DNA of 64,000 nucleotides from JAXMBN01 sp046349875 (GTDB lineage Bacteria > Planctomycetota > Planctomycetia > Pirellulales > Pirellulaceae). Both the position numbers and the translations under genes were made by a program. Shown piece after piece: positions 44,596 through 52,654 of this stretch. The DNA is taken from the NCBI GenBank assembly GCA_046349875.1, contig JAXMBN010000011.1, forward strand, positions 62,001-126,000, written 5' to 3'. The notes under the pieces are model-generated. The model did no database searches. It saw only the letters and a list, made by a program, of their open reading frames with translations, and had not been told where the DNA came from. Numbering within the stretch: position 1 is the first letter of the stretch; every line of letters begins with the position of its first letter.

Positions 44596-45246
44596 ATGAC
44601 ACAATTTATCATCATCGTACTCGTCATTGCTTTCTTGATCTTGATGGCATTGTATGCCAACTATCGAGAAAACAAACGCCGCGAGAAAATTCGGTTGCTA
44701 GCCGAAAGCCTTGGCTTGGAATATGCGGAAGTCCTTCCGATTCGCGATCAGGAGCGATTCACTCAACTGCCAATCGCCCAACGTGGAAACAACGCCAAGA
44801 ATTCAAGCGTGATCATTGCCGAGTCTGAAGACCAACGGATGCTCGTCTTCAATTATGAATACACAACGGGTTCCGGGAAGAACCGTACAACACATCACTA
44901 TTCGATATTGATGTGCATCAGCGAGCGATTGAAACTCCCTGCGATGACGCTACAACCCGAAGGATGGCAACATAAGATCGCGACCTTCTTCGGTGGGCAA
45001 GACATTCAATTTGAAGACGATGCCCAATTCAATACGACCTACATAGTACAGGGACCTAAAGCCGATGCGATCCGTGCCTTTTGGACACCGCCCCGCCGCC
45101 AAAAGATGCTCGAACGCCCCAAGGAAATGTTTGAAGCGTCGAACGATACCTTTATCGTCTATCGAGCACGCAAACAACTTCAAGCAGAGCAGGTTCATCA
45201 GTTGATGCAAGATGGACTGGCCATGTGGGAAATCCTCCGAGCATAA
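44596..45246 (+). CDS. Membrane-anchored hypothetical protein
   Basis: 216 residues from ATG at 44596. One N-terminal membrane helix (FIIIVLVIAFLILMALYANY), then a soluble domain. The middle part (MLVFNYEYTTGSGKNRTTHH) is reminiscent of DUF3137-type or similar bacterial membrane-shaped proteins with a YxYxTGSGKxR pattern, but I cannot assign it to a family. Function unknown. It has no clear terminator; the next gene begins about 210 bases on. Confidence 0.72.
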   Translation: MTQFIIIVLVIAFLILMALYANYRENKRREKIRLLAESLGLEYAEVLPIRDQERFTQLPIAQRGNNAKNSSVIIAESEDQRMLVFNYEYTTGSGKNRTTHHYSILMCISERLKLPAMTLQPEGWQHKIATFFGGQDIQFEDDAQFNTTYIVQGPKADAIRAFWTPPRRQKMLERPKEMFEASNDTFIVYRARKQLQAEQVHQLMQDGLAMWEILRA

Positions 45247-45459
45247 AAACGTTGATTCCGAAATCTCCTGTCATCGTGGCTGTTTGCTTGGGAATGCCCC
45301 TCATCGAGTCTCGGAATAATCGACATATCCCGCACAGTCGGTGTCGAAAGGGAGTGAAAGGTCCCTCAAAAAACTGAGGCCATTCGTTTTGGTTTGCGGC
45401 TTTCGTAAAGCTATCCAAGAGTTGGGTGCTTATTTCACCCATCCTTGGAGTTAGGCCCC

Positions 45460-46383
45460 ATGCAACTTGGGCGTGAATCAATCCTTAGGCTATATCGTTT
45501 CTTGACGCAACCGATGCGCAATCGGTTGAAACGCCAATTGACCTCCAGTGCAACATGGCCGGCTGGTGTCCTCTTTTATCATCGTGTTGCTGACACGGAT
45601 GTGAATGCATGGGCCATCAGTCGTCACGACTTTGCGCGACATTTGGAATGGTTGTCGGCCAATGCAAAGGTGGTTTCCCTGGCATCGATTCAGTCCAGTC
45701 AACAAGAGAAGTCTCGGAAAGAACTTCATGTTGCATTGACGTTTGACGACGGATACTCGGAATCGGTTCAAAATGCACTGCCTCTCATCGTCGATCGAGG
45801 ATGGCCGTGTACTTTTTTTGTATCGAGCCACTTCTTGGAAACAGGGCTCCCCTTCCCTCACGATATCTCTCGCGGCTACGCCCACGCACCAAATTCGATC
45901 GATCAAGTGAAGTGGATGGCGGCCCGAGGCATCGAGATCGGATGCCATACGCATACGCATGCGAATTTGGGGTATGGGCTTTCTAAAGCGACCCTTCGTC
46001 GAGAAATTGTCGACTCACGGAAGAAACTTCAAGATCTCTCCGGACAACCTGTCCGTTACTTTGCATTCCCCTATGGCATGCCGGAAAACATGAGCGCCGA
46101 TGCCATCGACACGGTATACGAGGCCGGCTTCGATGGTTTTGCTTCAGCCTACGGCGATTGGAACTTTGTGGGAGACGATTCGTACCACATTCGACGCATC
46201 CATGGAAATCAAGGTCTACAATCGATTGCGAATTGGTTGTCCTTGGATCCTCGCAAGTTTCGTCGCAAGTTGCACATGGCCTATCTTCCCAAGAATCTAA
46301 AAGGCCAGAAACAGCAACCCTTTGCGGTCTTTCCTGCCATGGACGTCTCGGTCCAGCCTGAAACAACACAGCGCGTCGGCTAA
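45460..46383 (+). CDS. Polysaccharide deacetylase family protein (NodB fold)
   Basis: 307 residues from ATG at 45460, with TTGGAG 9 bases upstream. The NodB fold shows LHVALTFDDGYSESVQNALP (TFDDGY with the catalytic Asp pair), a zinc-binding GCHTHTHANLGYG, and RYFAFPYGMPENMSADA. The protein would remove acetyl groups from N-acetylated polysaccharide. The N-terminus is basic with no cleavable signal, although a short hydrophobic stretch exists, so the cell location is open. A strong terminator follows. Confidence 0.93.
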   Translation: MQLGRESILRLYRFLTQPMRNRLKRQLTSSATWPAGVLFYHRVADTDVNAWAISRHDFARHLEWLSANAKVVSLASIQSSQQEKSRKELHVALTFDDGYSESVQNALPLIVDRGWPCTFFVSSHFLETGLPFPHDISRGYAHAPNSIDQVKWMAARGIEIGCHTHTHANLGYGLSKATLRREIVDSRKKLQDLSGQPVRYFAFPYGMPENMSADAIDTVYEAGFDGFASAYGDWNFVGDDSYHIRRIHGNQGLQSIANWLSLDPRKFRRKLHMAYLPKNLKGQKQQPFAVFPAMDVSVQPETTQRVG

Positions 46384-46452
46384 AGAAAAATGGTTGTCGC
46401 AGAATCGACAACCATTCTCAAGTACTCGCATCGTGTCCTAAACAACCAATAA

Positions 46453-46490
46453 AAAACCGCTGGTGACCAACCAGCGGTTTTTTATTTTTT
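46453..46490. terminator. Intrinsic terminator between convergent genes
   Basis: AAAACCGCTGGT (46453-46464) pairs with ACCAGCGGTTTT (46470-46481), followed by TTATTTTTT; the arm begins with a run of A, so it can also terminate the minus-strand sigma factor gene. A second hairpin, ATGGTTGTCG/CGACAACCAT, lies just before it. Confidence 0.85.
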
Positions 46491-46519
46491 CGGATCGATC
46501 GAGAGCCGGCTCTATTCGA

Positions 46520-47305
46520 TTAGGTACCGAACTCAGGCCGTCGACGTCCCAGTTGCTCTTGCAAACGTTGTACGATGCTTGTGTGCATCTGGCTTACGCG
46601 GCTTTCCGAGAGATCGAGAGTTGCCCCGATCTCCTTCATCGTCAACTCTTCATAATAGTAGAGAATGATGATGAGCCGTTCGTTGCGATTGAGACCTTTG
46701 GTAACCAAACGCATCAAATCACTTTTCTGGATTCGACGAGTCGGGTCTTCACCCTTTTTGTCTTCGAGAATGTCGATCTCGCGAACATCTTTATAGCTGT
46801 CTGTTTCGTACCACTTCTTATTCAGTGATACCAAATTGACTGCGCTTGCATCAGTCTTGAGTTTATCGAGATCAGGAACCGAAATTCCCATGTACTCGGA
46901 CAGCTCATTATCTGTTGGGTAACGACCATACTTGGTTTCGAGTTGCTTGGTAGCCTCGGCAAGTTTGCTGGCTTTGCTGCGAACCAAACGAGGAACCCAG
47001 TCCATCGTTCGAAGTTCATCAAGCATCGCACCTCGAATTCGAGGTACACAGTACGTTTCAAACTTGACGCCGCGATCCATATCGAAAGCATCGATCGCAT
47101 CCATCAGTCCGAATATGCCAGCACTGATTAGGTCATCTAGTTCCACACCTTCTGGCAACCGCGAACGAATACGTTCACCGTTATATCGAACCAGTGGCAT
47201 GTACTTTTCAACAAGTTTGTTTCGAAGGTCAACGTTGTTGAGATCCTTCTTATATTCTTTCCAAACTTCTTGGATATCGACTTCAGGTTCAGTCGTCGTT
47301 GCCAT
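46520..47305 (-). CDS. FliA/WhiG-family RNA polymerase sigma factor
   Basis: 261 residues from ATG at 47303-47305 (GGAGG 5 bases upstream). Sigma region 2: MPLVRYNGERIRSRLPEGVE, LDDLISAGIFGLMDAIDAFD and FETYCVPRIRGAMLDELRTM, where DELR is the FliA/WhiG signature. Region 3 follows (RLVRSKASKLAEATKQLETK), and region 4 is LTMKEIGATLDLSESRVSQM, a typical helix-turn-helix. It should direct polymerase to flagellar/motility or sporulation-like promoters; which it controls here cannot be read. It is upstream-linked to a small membrane gene, with about 140 bases between. Confidence 0.95.
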   Translation of the reverse strand: MATTTEPEVDIQEVWKEYKKDLNNVDLRNKLVEKYMPLVRYNGERIRSRLPEGVELDDLISAGIFGLMDAIDAFDMDRGVKFETYCVPRIRGAMLDELRTMDWVPRLVRSKASKLAEATKQLETKYGRYPTDNELSEYMGISVPDLDKLKTDASAVNLVSLNKKWYETDSYKDVREIDILEDKKGEDPTRRIQKSDLMRLVTKGLNRNERLIIILYYYEELTMKEIGATLDLSESRVSQMHTSIVQRLQEQLGRRRPEFGT

Positions 47306-47445
47306 CCAAACCTCCATGAAGTGCTATGGCAATGGCGCAGCATTCAGTAATTGTTTTCCGCAAGGGAATTGTGCTCGGACTTTAGCGATATCCAGTAACC
47401 GTGCCTATGCCATTATGCAAAACACGGTCCATTACGTCGCTAAAA

Positions 47446-47685
47446 TCACTCGGAAGATTGCTTTTCCTCAGCTTTCTTCACAGCGCGACGGAAGTTCGCC
47501 TCAACCGATTGCCGAACTAATCCTTCAGCGATCCATCCTAGGAAGAATCCTAGCGGTGTGAATGCTAGCAACATCCCCAAAGCACGCATGAGCGTCGCAT
47601 CGGGGGCATTGCCCATCACGATTCCGCGTATGATGCAGATAACTAAAGCAAGTAGTCCAAGGCAAGCAGCATAAGAGCGAGCCAT
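47446..47685 (-). CDS. Small two-helix membrane protein
   Basis: 79 residues from ATG at 47683-47685, chosen for GGAGGAG about 6 bases upstream; the open frame extends 15 codons further without support. Two membrane helices (AACLGLLALVICIIRGIVMG, LMRALGMLLAFTPLGFFLGW) and a basic/acidic C-terminal tail. It precedes the sigma-factor gene on the same strand. Function unknown. Confidence 0.72.
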   Translation of the reverse strand: MARSYAACLGLLALVICIIRGIVMGNAPDATLMRALGMLLAFTPLGFFLGWIAEGLVRQSVEANFRRAVKKAEEKQSSE

Positions 47686-47899
47686 ACCCGTCTCCTCCAA
47701 TCCCTCGGAGTGAGCTCCAACGTTGCGCACTATGTCTACACACAGGGTTGTCTAGACTAGACAGTGTCTCCGTGTGCAAACACTCGTTCGAGCCGAGATT
47801 AGGGATCGGCAGATTCTCGAGCCCCAATCCACTTCGATTGCGAAGATTTCTAAAAATATTGGGGCTGGCTTCGATACGATCGTTAGAGTCTTCCTGTTT

Positions 47900-49315
47900 T
47901 CAAACGCTTGTGGGCCTCGAAGAATTCTGCTTCCAACGAAAGTAGAGATAGAGTGGAATGCCAAGCGACATGAGGACCAAACCCGTCACGGACTCCACTG
48001 GTTTGCTGATCAGGGTATTGATGATCAACCAAATGGCAACCAAAACAAAAACCAGTGGAACCCAAGGATAACCCATGGTGCGGTAGGGCCGTGTTTCATT
48101 TGGGTATTTCCACCGCATGACAAAGACTGAAAAGGTCACGAGCGCATAGAAGATCCACGAAGCGAACAAAAGGCAATCAGTCAATTGATCGAAGGTGCCT
48201 GATAAAGCTAGCAATGAGGCCCATACAGCCTGGAGCAATAGACAGAGGACGGGGACACGCGTTGTGGAATGGAGTTTGGCGAGTTGTGGAAAGAAGAGTC
48301 GATCGCGAGCCATCGCGAAGGGAACACGAGCATTGGACAGGATCGATCCGTTGAGTGCTCCGAAGGCGCTGATGAGAAACACGATGGAAATGATGCGGCT
48401 GCCATAATCCCCTAAGAAAGTTTGCGAGGCCTTGGCAGCAACAGGCAAAGCGTCGCGATATTGCGTCGAGTTGGAGGTTACGACTTCATTGAATGGCAGA
48501 GCATAGAAGTATGTGAAGTTCAATGAACAATAGATCGCCATGACCACGATCATGCCCAGGATGAGAGCACGGGGAATATTGCGACCAGGGTCCCGAACTT
48601 CTCCTGCTGCCATCGGCATATTATTCCATCCATCGTAACCCCAAAGCGCTGCCAGCATGGCTGTTCCAAAGGCGGAGATTCCCATCCACTTGGAATCGGC
48701 AGGTGTTGCCAAATGATTCCAAGTCGCACCCTTCGAGAAAAAGAGGATCCCCAAAACCACAAAGGCGATTCCTCCAATTTTGAGCAAGGTCAAGAAGAGG
48801 TGGATTCGTCCGCCAAATGTAATCGTGAGACAGTTCACGATGGTCAACAGGAAGATGACGCTGACCGCGACAACTTGCTGGATACCAAACTGCCAGTGAA
48901 TGTCTTGTTGCAATAGACGAAAGTCCGCCTGAAGCCACACTTGTTCCAGTGGAAGGACGGCACTGAGAAAGATCGAGAACCCTACTCCAAGACTGGCGAT
49001 CGAGGCACTCCCTGCAACGATGAACCGCTGCCAGCCGAACAAGAATGCCCAGGTATCCCCAAAGGCACGCCTCAAGAAAACATACTCGCCACCCGCCTCA
49101 GGCATCATGGCGCTCAGTTCCGCATAGGTAAGCGCTCCAGCCAACGATAGCAATCCCGCAGCCACCCATGCCAGCAAGACCCATAGGGGTGACCCAACTT
49201 CTTGAGACATCTTGGCTGCTTTGAGGAACACTCCCGTTCCAATGACCGTTCCAATTACCAGCGCAGTGGTGTCCAGCATCGACAATCCACGCTTCAGCTC
49301 ATGCCGCTGATCCAT
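47900..49315 (-). CDS. Amino acid permease (APC superfamily)
   Basis: 471 residues, about twelve membrane helices. The start LKRGLSMLDTTALVIGTVIG and TGVFLKAAKMSQE match the APC family, with the conserved GxxG-type helix 1 region. The second signature, PEAGGEYVFLRRAFGDTWAF, is present as well. It likely moves amino acids or related cations across the inner membrane by symport or exchange; substrate unknown. Its divergent promoter region (49316-49729) contains copy 3 of the palindromic repeat. Confidence 0.92.
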   Translation of the reverse strand: MDQRHELKRGLSMLDTTALVIGTVIGTGVFLKAAKMSQEVGSPLWVLLAWVAAGLLSLAGALTYAELSAMMPEAGGEYVFLRRAFGDTWAFLFGWQRFIVAGSASIASLGVGFSIFLSAVLPLEQVWLQADFRLLQQDIHWQFGIQQVVAVSVIFLLTIVNCLTITFGGRIHLFLTLLKIGGIAFVVLGILFFSKGATWNHLATPADSKWMGISAFGTAMLAALWGYDGWNNMPMAAGEVRDPGRNIPRALILGMIVVMAIYCSLNFTYFYALPFNEVVTSNSTQYRDALPVAAKASQTFLGDYGSRIISIVFLISAFGALNGSILSNARVPFAMARDRLFFPQLAKLHSTTRVPVLCLLLQAVWASLLALSGTFDQLTDCLLFASWIFYALVTFSVFVMRWKYPNETRPYRTMGYPWVPLVFVLVAIWLIINTLISKPVESVTGLVLMSLGIPLYLYFRWKQNSSRPTSV

Positions 49316-49729
49316 AGAACCGGTTCCTTAAACTGATTGCTTGCAAAAGCCTCAGCATACCCGCCCCCTCACCTCCCAACACTAGCCCAAACACACAAGG
49401 TGCCATCCACCTATCGTTGGCGCCGCCAACGATAGGTGGATGGCACCTTGTGTGAGGTGGGGACTGTCCCCGCTAATCGGAAAAACCGGCAGGGATGGCA
49501 CTGGGAACGAGAAGATCGAGGGAATGTGCCTAACTTGTTTTTTAGGGAATCTTTGAGGGCGGGTAACATCTAAACAGAGGCTCTGAAGATGTCTGACATC
49601 GCTTAGCTCAAATTTCGAGGCCTATGTGGCGCTCGATGTCAGGTTTCGTCCTGGATAGAAATGATAGCAGCCAGCCACTCTTTCGAGCGGGCCCTGCTCT
49701 GACAAATGTGACAAGGGTTTGATTGAAAC
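49316..49729. other. Divergent intergenic region (414 bases)
   Basis: Between the APC permease (minus) and the exported metalloprotease (plus). It holds the long palindrome at 49392-49454 and no gene that I can support. Confidence 0.6.
49392..49454. repeat. Palindromic repeat, copy 3 (31-bp arms)
   Basis: A 63-base inverted repeat with one unpaired base at 49423. The left arm contains CAAGGTGCCATCCACCTATC and the right arm is its perfect reverse complement. The core AGGTGCCATCCACCTAT is identical to copy 2. It is far more perfect than the other two copies. Confidence 0.9.
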
Positions 49730-51406
49730 GTGTGGCACCTTAGGCGAAAAGTGAACACCGCAAAGCGTCGTTCGATCTTTCGATCGAAACCGACTCGAAA
49801 ACCCAAGGTGGAATCGCTTGAGGTCCGCAACCTGATGGCATCGCTTCCTTTTGGGGCGACAGCCGACGACACGGGGGAGTTTTTTCTGGGTTCGGTAGCG
49901 GTAACGCCTGTGCTTTTGGAAAGCAATGGAACGGTCGACGCGAACACGGAAAACTGGAATACAACCCACAAATCGCAAGTGCTCGCCAATCTAAATACCG
50001 GATTGAATTGGTGGACCAGTCTTCTAGCCACCAAGACTTCGGTGCACTCGCTTAGCTTTCAAGTTGATACGACCTACGTCGACACTCCGTCGCCTACGGT
50101 TTACGAGCCCATCAACCGCGTGTCGAACGACTACGTGCTTTGGGTTTCCGAGTTTCTCAATCGAACCGGTTTCAATCAATCGACCGATCTCGAAGCGAAC
50201 ATCCGCAAGTTCAACGATGCCCAGCGAACCAAGCACAATACCGATTGGGCATTCACGGTATTTATCGTGAATTCGCAGGTCGAAGGTGATGGAACATTTG
50301 CTGCGGGTGGGAGCTTCACTCGAGCTTTTGCATTTGCTGGCGGTCTATTCTATGTCGTACCATCGACTCGCCCAGCTTCCACCTATGCTCACGAAACGGG
50401 TCATATGTTTTGGGCCCGCGATGAGTACTCGGGTGGAGGCAACTACCTTCAGCGCCGCGGCTATTACAACACGCAAAACCTCAATGCGATCGATCTAAAT
50501 CCAACCACTAACTTTCTGCAAGCAAATAGCATCATGTCGGCAGGCGTGGTGCTCCAGAATGCTTACGATCAATTGGTTAGCCCAGCAAGCACGCTCGCTA
50601 TGGTTGGATGGCAAGATAGCGATTCTGATGGCGTCTTCGATGTCCTCGATGTTCCTATGGTTTTGGATGGCATCGGCCGATTTGACGAAGTCAATAGTGC
50701 GTATCGATTCAAAGGTTCGGCAAAGACGAAGTCCCTTGCCAATCTCAATAGCTCGGGATTGCAAAACGATATCACGCTCAATCAGATCAGCCGCATTGAG
50801 TATCGCATCGATAATGGGCCTTGGACGACATTGCTCTCGCCCAACAAGTATGAAGTCGATCTTGATTTTTCGATACCTGTCAGTCCCGGCGGCAACACGA
50901 TACAGATCCGTGCCATCGATGCTGAAACGTCGATCACTAGCAACCTGTTTCAAGGTAATTTCGGCCCACAAATCGATTCCACGTCCACTCAGGGCATCAC
51001 CGGTTTTGTTTGGTCAGACCGCGATTCCGATGGCAATTGGGATGCGAATGAGGAAGCCCGAACCGGCATCACCGTGAAACTCGTCGATGCCAACGGCCAA
51101 GAGCTCACTCTTCAAAAGACCATTGAACCCGACAACTTAGGGCTGGGCGAACTACCCAACAGCGTCTTCTCGGGCGCGACATTGACGGCGGTTGGACTCG
51201 ACACCGATGGCAGTGTGGGTGTCTTTGTCGATACGAGAGCCGTTACGGGTTCCAAGGTTCTTCGGCCTTTTTCCCTTGCTTCCCAAGATTTTGTGTCGGC
51301 TTGGCGAGGAACGCGCCAACAATTGCGAGTCGATTTTCAATCGACCACAAGCTATGTTGCGGTCGATGTGGCTGCAGCAGAAGTGGTGGAAGCATGGACG
51401 GCTTGA
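49730..51406 (+). CDS. Exported metalloprotease-like planctomycete protein, N-terminal part; frameshifted
   Basis: The frame opens with GTG at 49730; a GTG at 49751 is also possible. The N-terminus KPKVESLEVRNLMAS is the planctomycete-type LE.RNLMA motif found at the start of exported giant proteins. Later YAHETGHMFWARDEYSGGG is a zincin-like HEXXH (HETGH) site with downstream Asp-Glu, suggesting a metallopeptidase. Ig-like strands and an SdrD-B-like module (ITGFVWSDRDSDGNWDANEE) follow. Coding is interrupted at about 51398 by one extra base: the frame reads EVVEAWTA and stops at 51406, whereas skipping one base gives EVVEAWRLEAYTANGTLLDR. The second half is the next entry. Confidence 0.75.
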   Translation: MWHLRRKVNTAKRRSIFRSKPTRKPKVESLEVRNLMASLPFGATADDTGEFFLGSVAVTPVLLESNGTVDANTENWNTTHKSQVLANLNTGLNWWTSLLATKTSVHSLSFQVDTTYVDTPSPTVYEPINRVSNDYVLWVSEFLNRTGFNQSTDLEANIRKFNDAQRTKHNTDWAFTVFIVNSQVEGDGTFAAGGSFTRAFAFAGGLFYVVPSTRPASTYAHETGHMFWARDEYSGGGNYLQRRGYYNTQNLNAIDLNPTTNFLQANSIMSAGVVLQNAYDQLVSPASTLAMVGWQDSDSDGVFDVLDVPMVLDGIGRFDEVNSAYRFKGSAKTKSLANLNSSGLQNDITLNQISRIEYRIDNGPWTTLLSPNKYEVDLDFSIPVSPGGNTIQIRAIDAETSITSNLFQGNFGPQIDSTSTQGITGFVWSDRDSDGNWDANEEARTGITVKLVDANGQELTLQKTIEPDNLGLGELPNSVFSGATLTAVGLDTDGSVGVFVDTRAVTGSKVLRPFSLASQDFVSAWRGTRQQLRVDFQSTTSYVAVDVAAAEVVEAWTA

Positions 51407-52244
51407 AGCCTATACGGCCAATGGCACATTGCTTGACCGGGTCACGTCCGCACCATTGAATTTGGGGCAATCGACCAAGCTGGTTCTATCGCGAGCCACC
51501 GCAGACATTGCCTATGTGATGGTGAAAGGGCACAACAATACTTCGATCGTGATCGATGCGATCCAACATGGAACTCCAACCAATACTCGCACCGATGCCT
51601 ATGGCCGTTATGCGTTCACCGGAGTCGTGCCGGGCACATATCGCGTTCAAGTCGTGGCTCCAACCGCTGGATATACTTCAACGGCGCCGGCCAGCGGCGT
51701 CCAATCAACGACGGTAGTCCAGTCCCAAGCCTCGACACATGTGGACTTTGGAATGCACTATGCGGGGAGCCCCTGGCACAACGAAGTGCTTCCGCAGGAT
51801 ACCAACCAAGACGGACAAGTAACACCGCTCGACGCCCTTCTCGTCATCAACCGACTCAATCTTACGGGCTCGCAGGCACTGGATGGATCCAACATTCCGA
51901 CGAATCCTTTCATCGATGTTTCCAACGATCGATCGGTAACACCGCTCGACGCACTTTTAGTCATCAACTACCTCAACCTCAATGGGATCGGTGGCGAAGG
52001 AAATCAGGGAGATCAAAGCGGAACAGGGTTTACTGGATCCGGTTCGTCCGAGTCAGGCTCGCAGGGTTCGCAAGGTTCTGCGGAAGGAGAGACTGAAATA
52101 TCGGTTGTGTGGGATCGCTATGGCGACGAAGTCGGACCGCTAATGGCCTCCAATGAATTCCACGAACGCTTGACCATGCCTCGGTGGAAAGAACCCATTC
52201 CCTGCCATTGCCCCTACTGCATGGCCCTCGACGATCTTGGGTAA
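51399..52244 (+). CDS. Exported metalloprotease-like protein, dockerin-containing C-terminal part; frameshifted
   Basis: It continues the 49730 gene with no start of its own. Features: RLEAYTANGTLLDR (beta domain), then RTDAYGRYAFTGVVPGTYRV with the SdrD-B-like closing strands, and two dockerin-like EF-hand units (DTNQDGQVTPLDALLVINRL and DVSNDRSVTPLDALLVINYL). The region ends in a Gly/Ser/Glu tail and CHCPYCMALDDLG. Dockerin-like pairs of this spelling occur in planctomycete surface proteins, often binding calcium. The gene would be about 830 codons if intact. Confidence 0.78.
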   Translation, partial: RLEAYTANGTLLDRVTSAPLNLGQSTKLVLSRATADIAYVMVKGHNNTSIVIDAIQHGTPTNTRTDAYGRYAFTGVVPGTYRVQVVAPTAGYTSTAPASGVQSTTVVQSQASTHVDFGMHYAGSPWHNEVLPQDTNQDGQVTPLDALLVINRLNLTGSQALDGSNIPTNPFIDVSNDRSVTPLDALLVINYLNLNGIGGEGNQGDQSGTGFTGSGSSESGSQGSQGSAEGETEISVVWDRYGDEVGPLMASNEFHERLTMPRWKEPIPCHCPYCMALDDLG

Positions 52245-52654
52245 CCGCCCCTTCTAAGGGCTATCTCTCTTCTGCCAGCGTGTATTCTGAGCTTCCGGTT
52301 CGTCCTGGTTTTAGGGATCGGCTTTTCGGCAACAATCGCGGGAACCTTTAGGAATTCTTCGGCTCTAAGGCTAATAACTTCCTTTTCGATCAGTTGTAAC
52401 GGATAGAATGGGAGGCTTGCGTCGTTCTGGCAAAAAGGGGCGGTTGGGAAGACCGTTCCATTGAAAAGCGACGCTAGACCAAGTAACCTCAAGGCAAGGA
52501 GTTTGCTTCTGGCGGTATTTGCCGGTTGGCTGTGGCTAGCGCAATCCACAGTTGGAGGGGTTTCCCCTTCGAAGTGATCTCCGACTCCTCACGTGCACGC
52601 TTTTTCAGTTTTGCCACGGAAGTGGTGGTTCTCATCTCAACGGTGGATTGATCG
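52245..52654. other. 410-base gap
   Basis: Between the frameshifted metalloprotease and the tandem-95 gene. A minus-strand open frame (52214-52549) has no ribosome site and I do not support it. The promoter for the giant gene is presumably here, but I see no clear hexamers. Confidence 0.4.
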
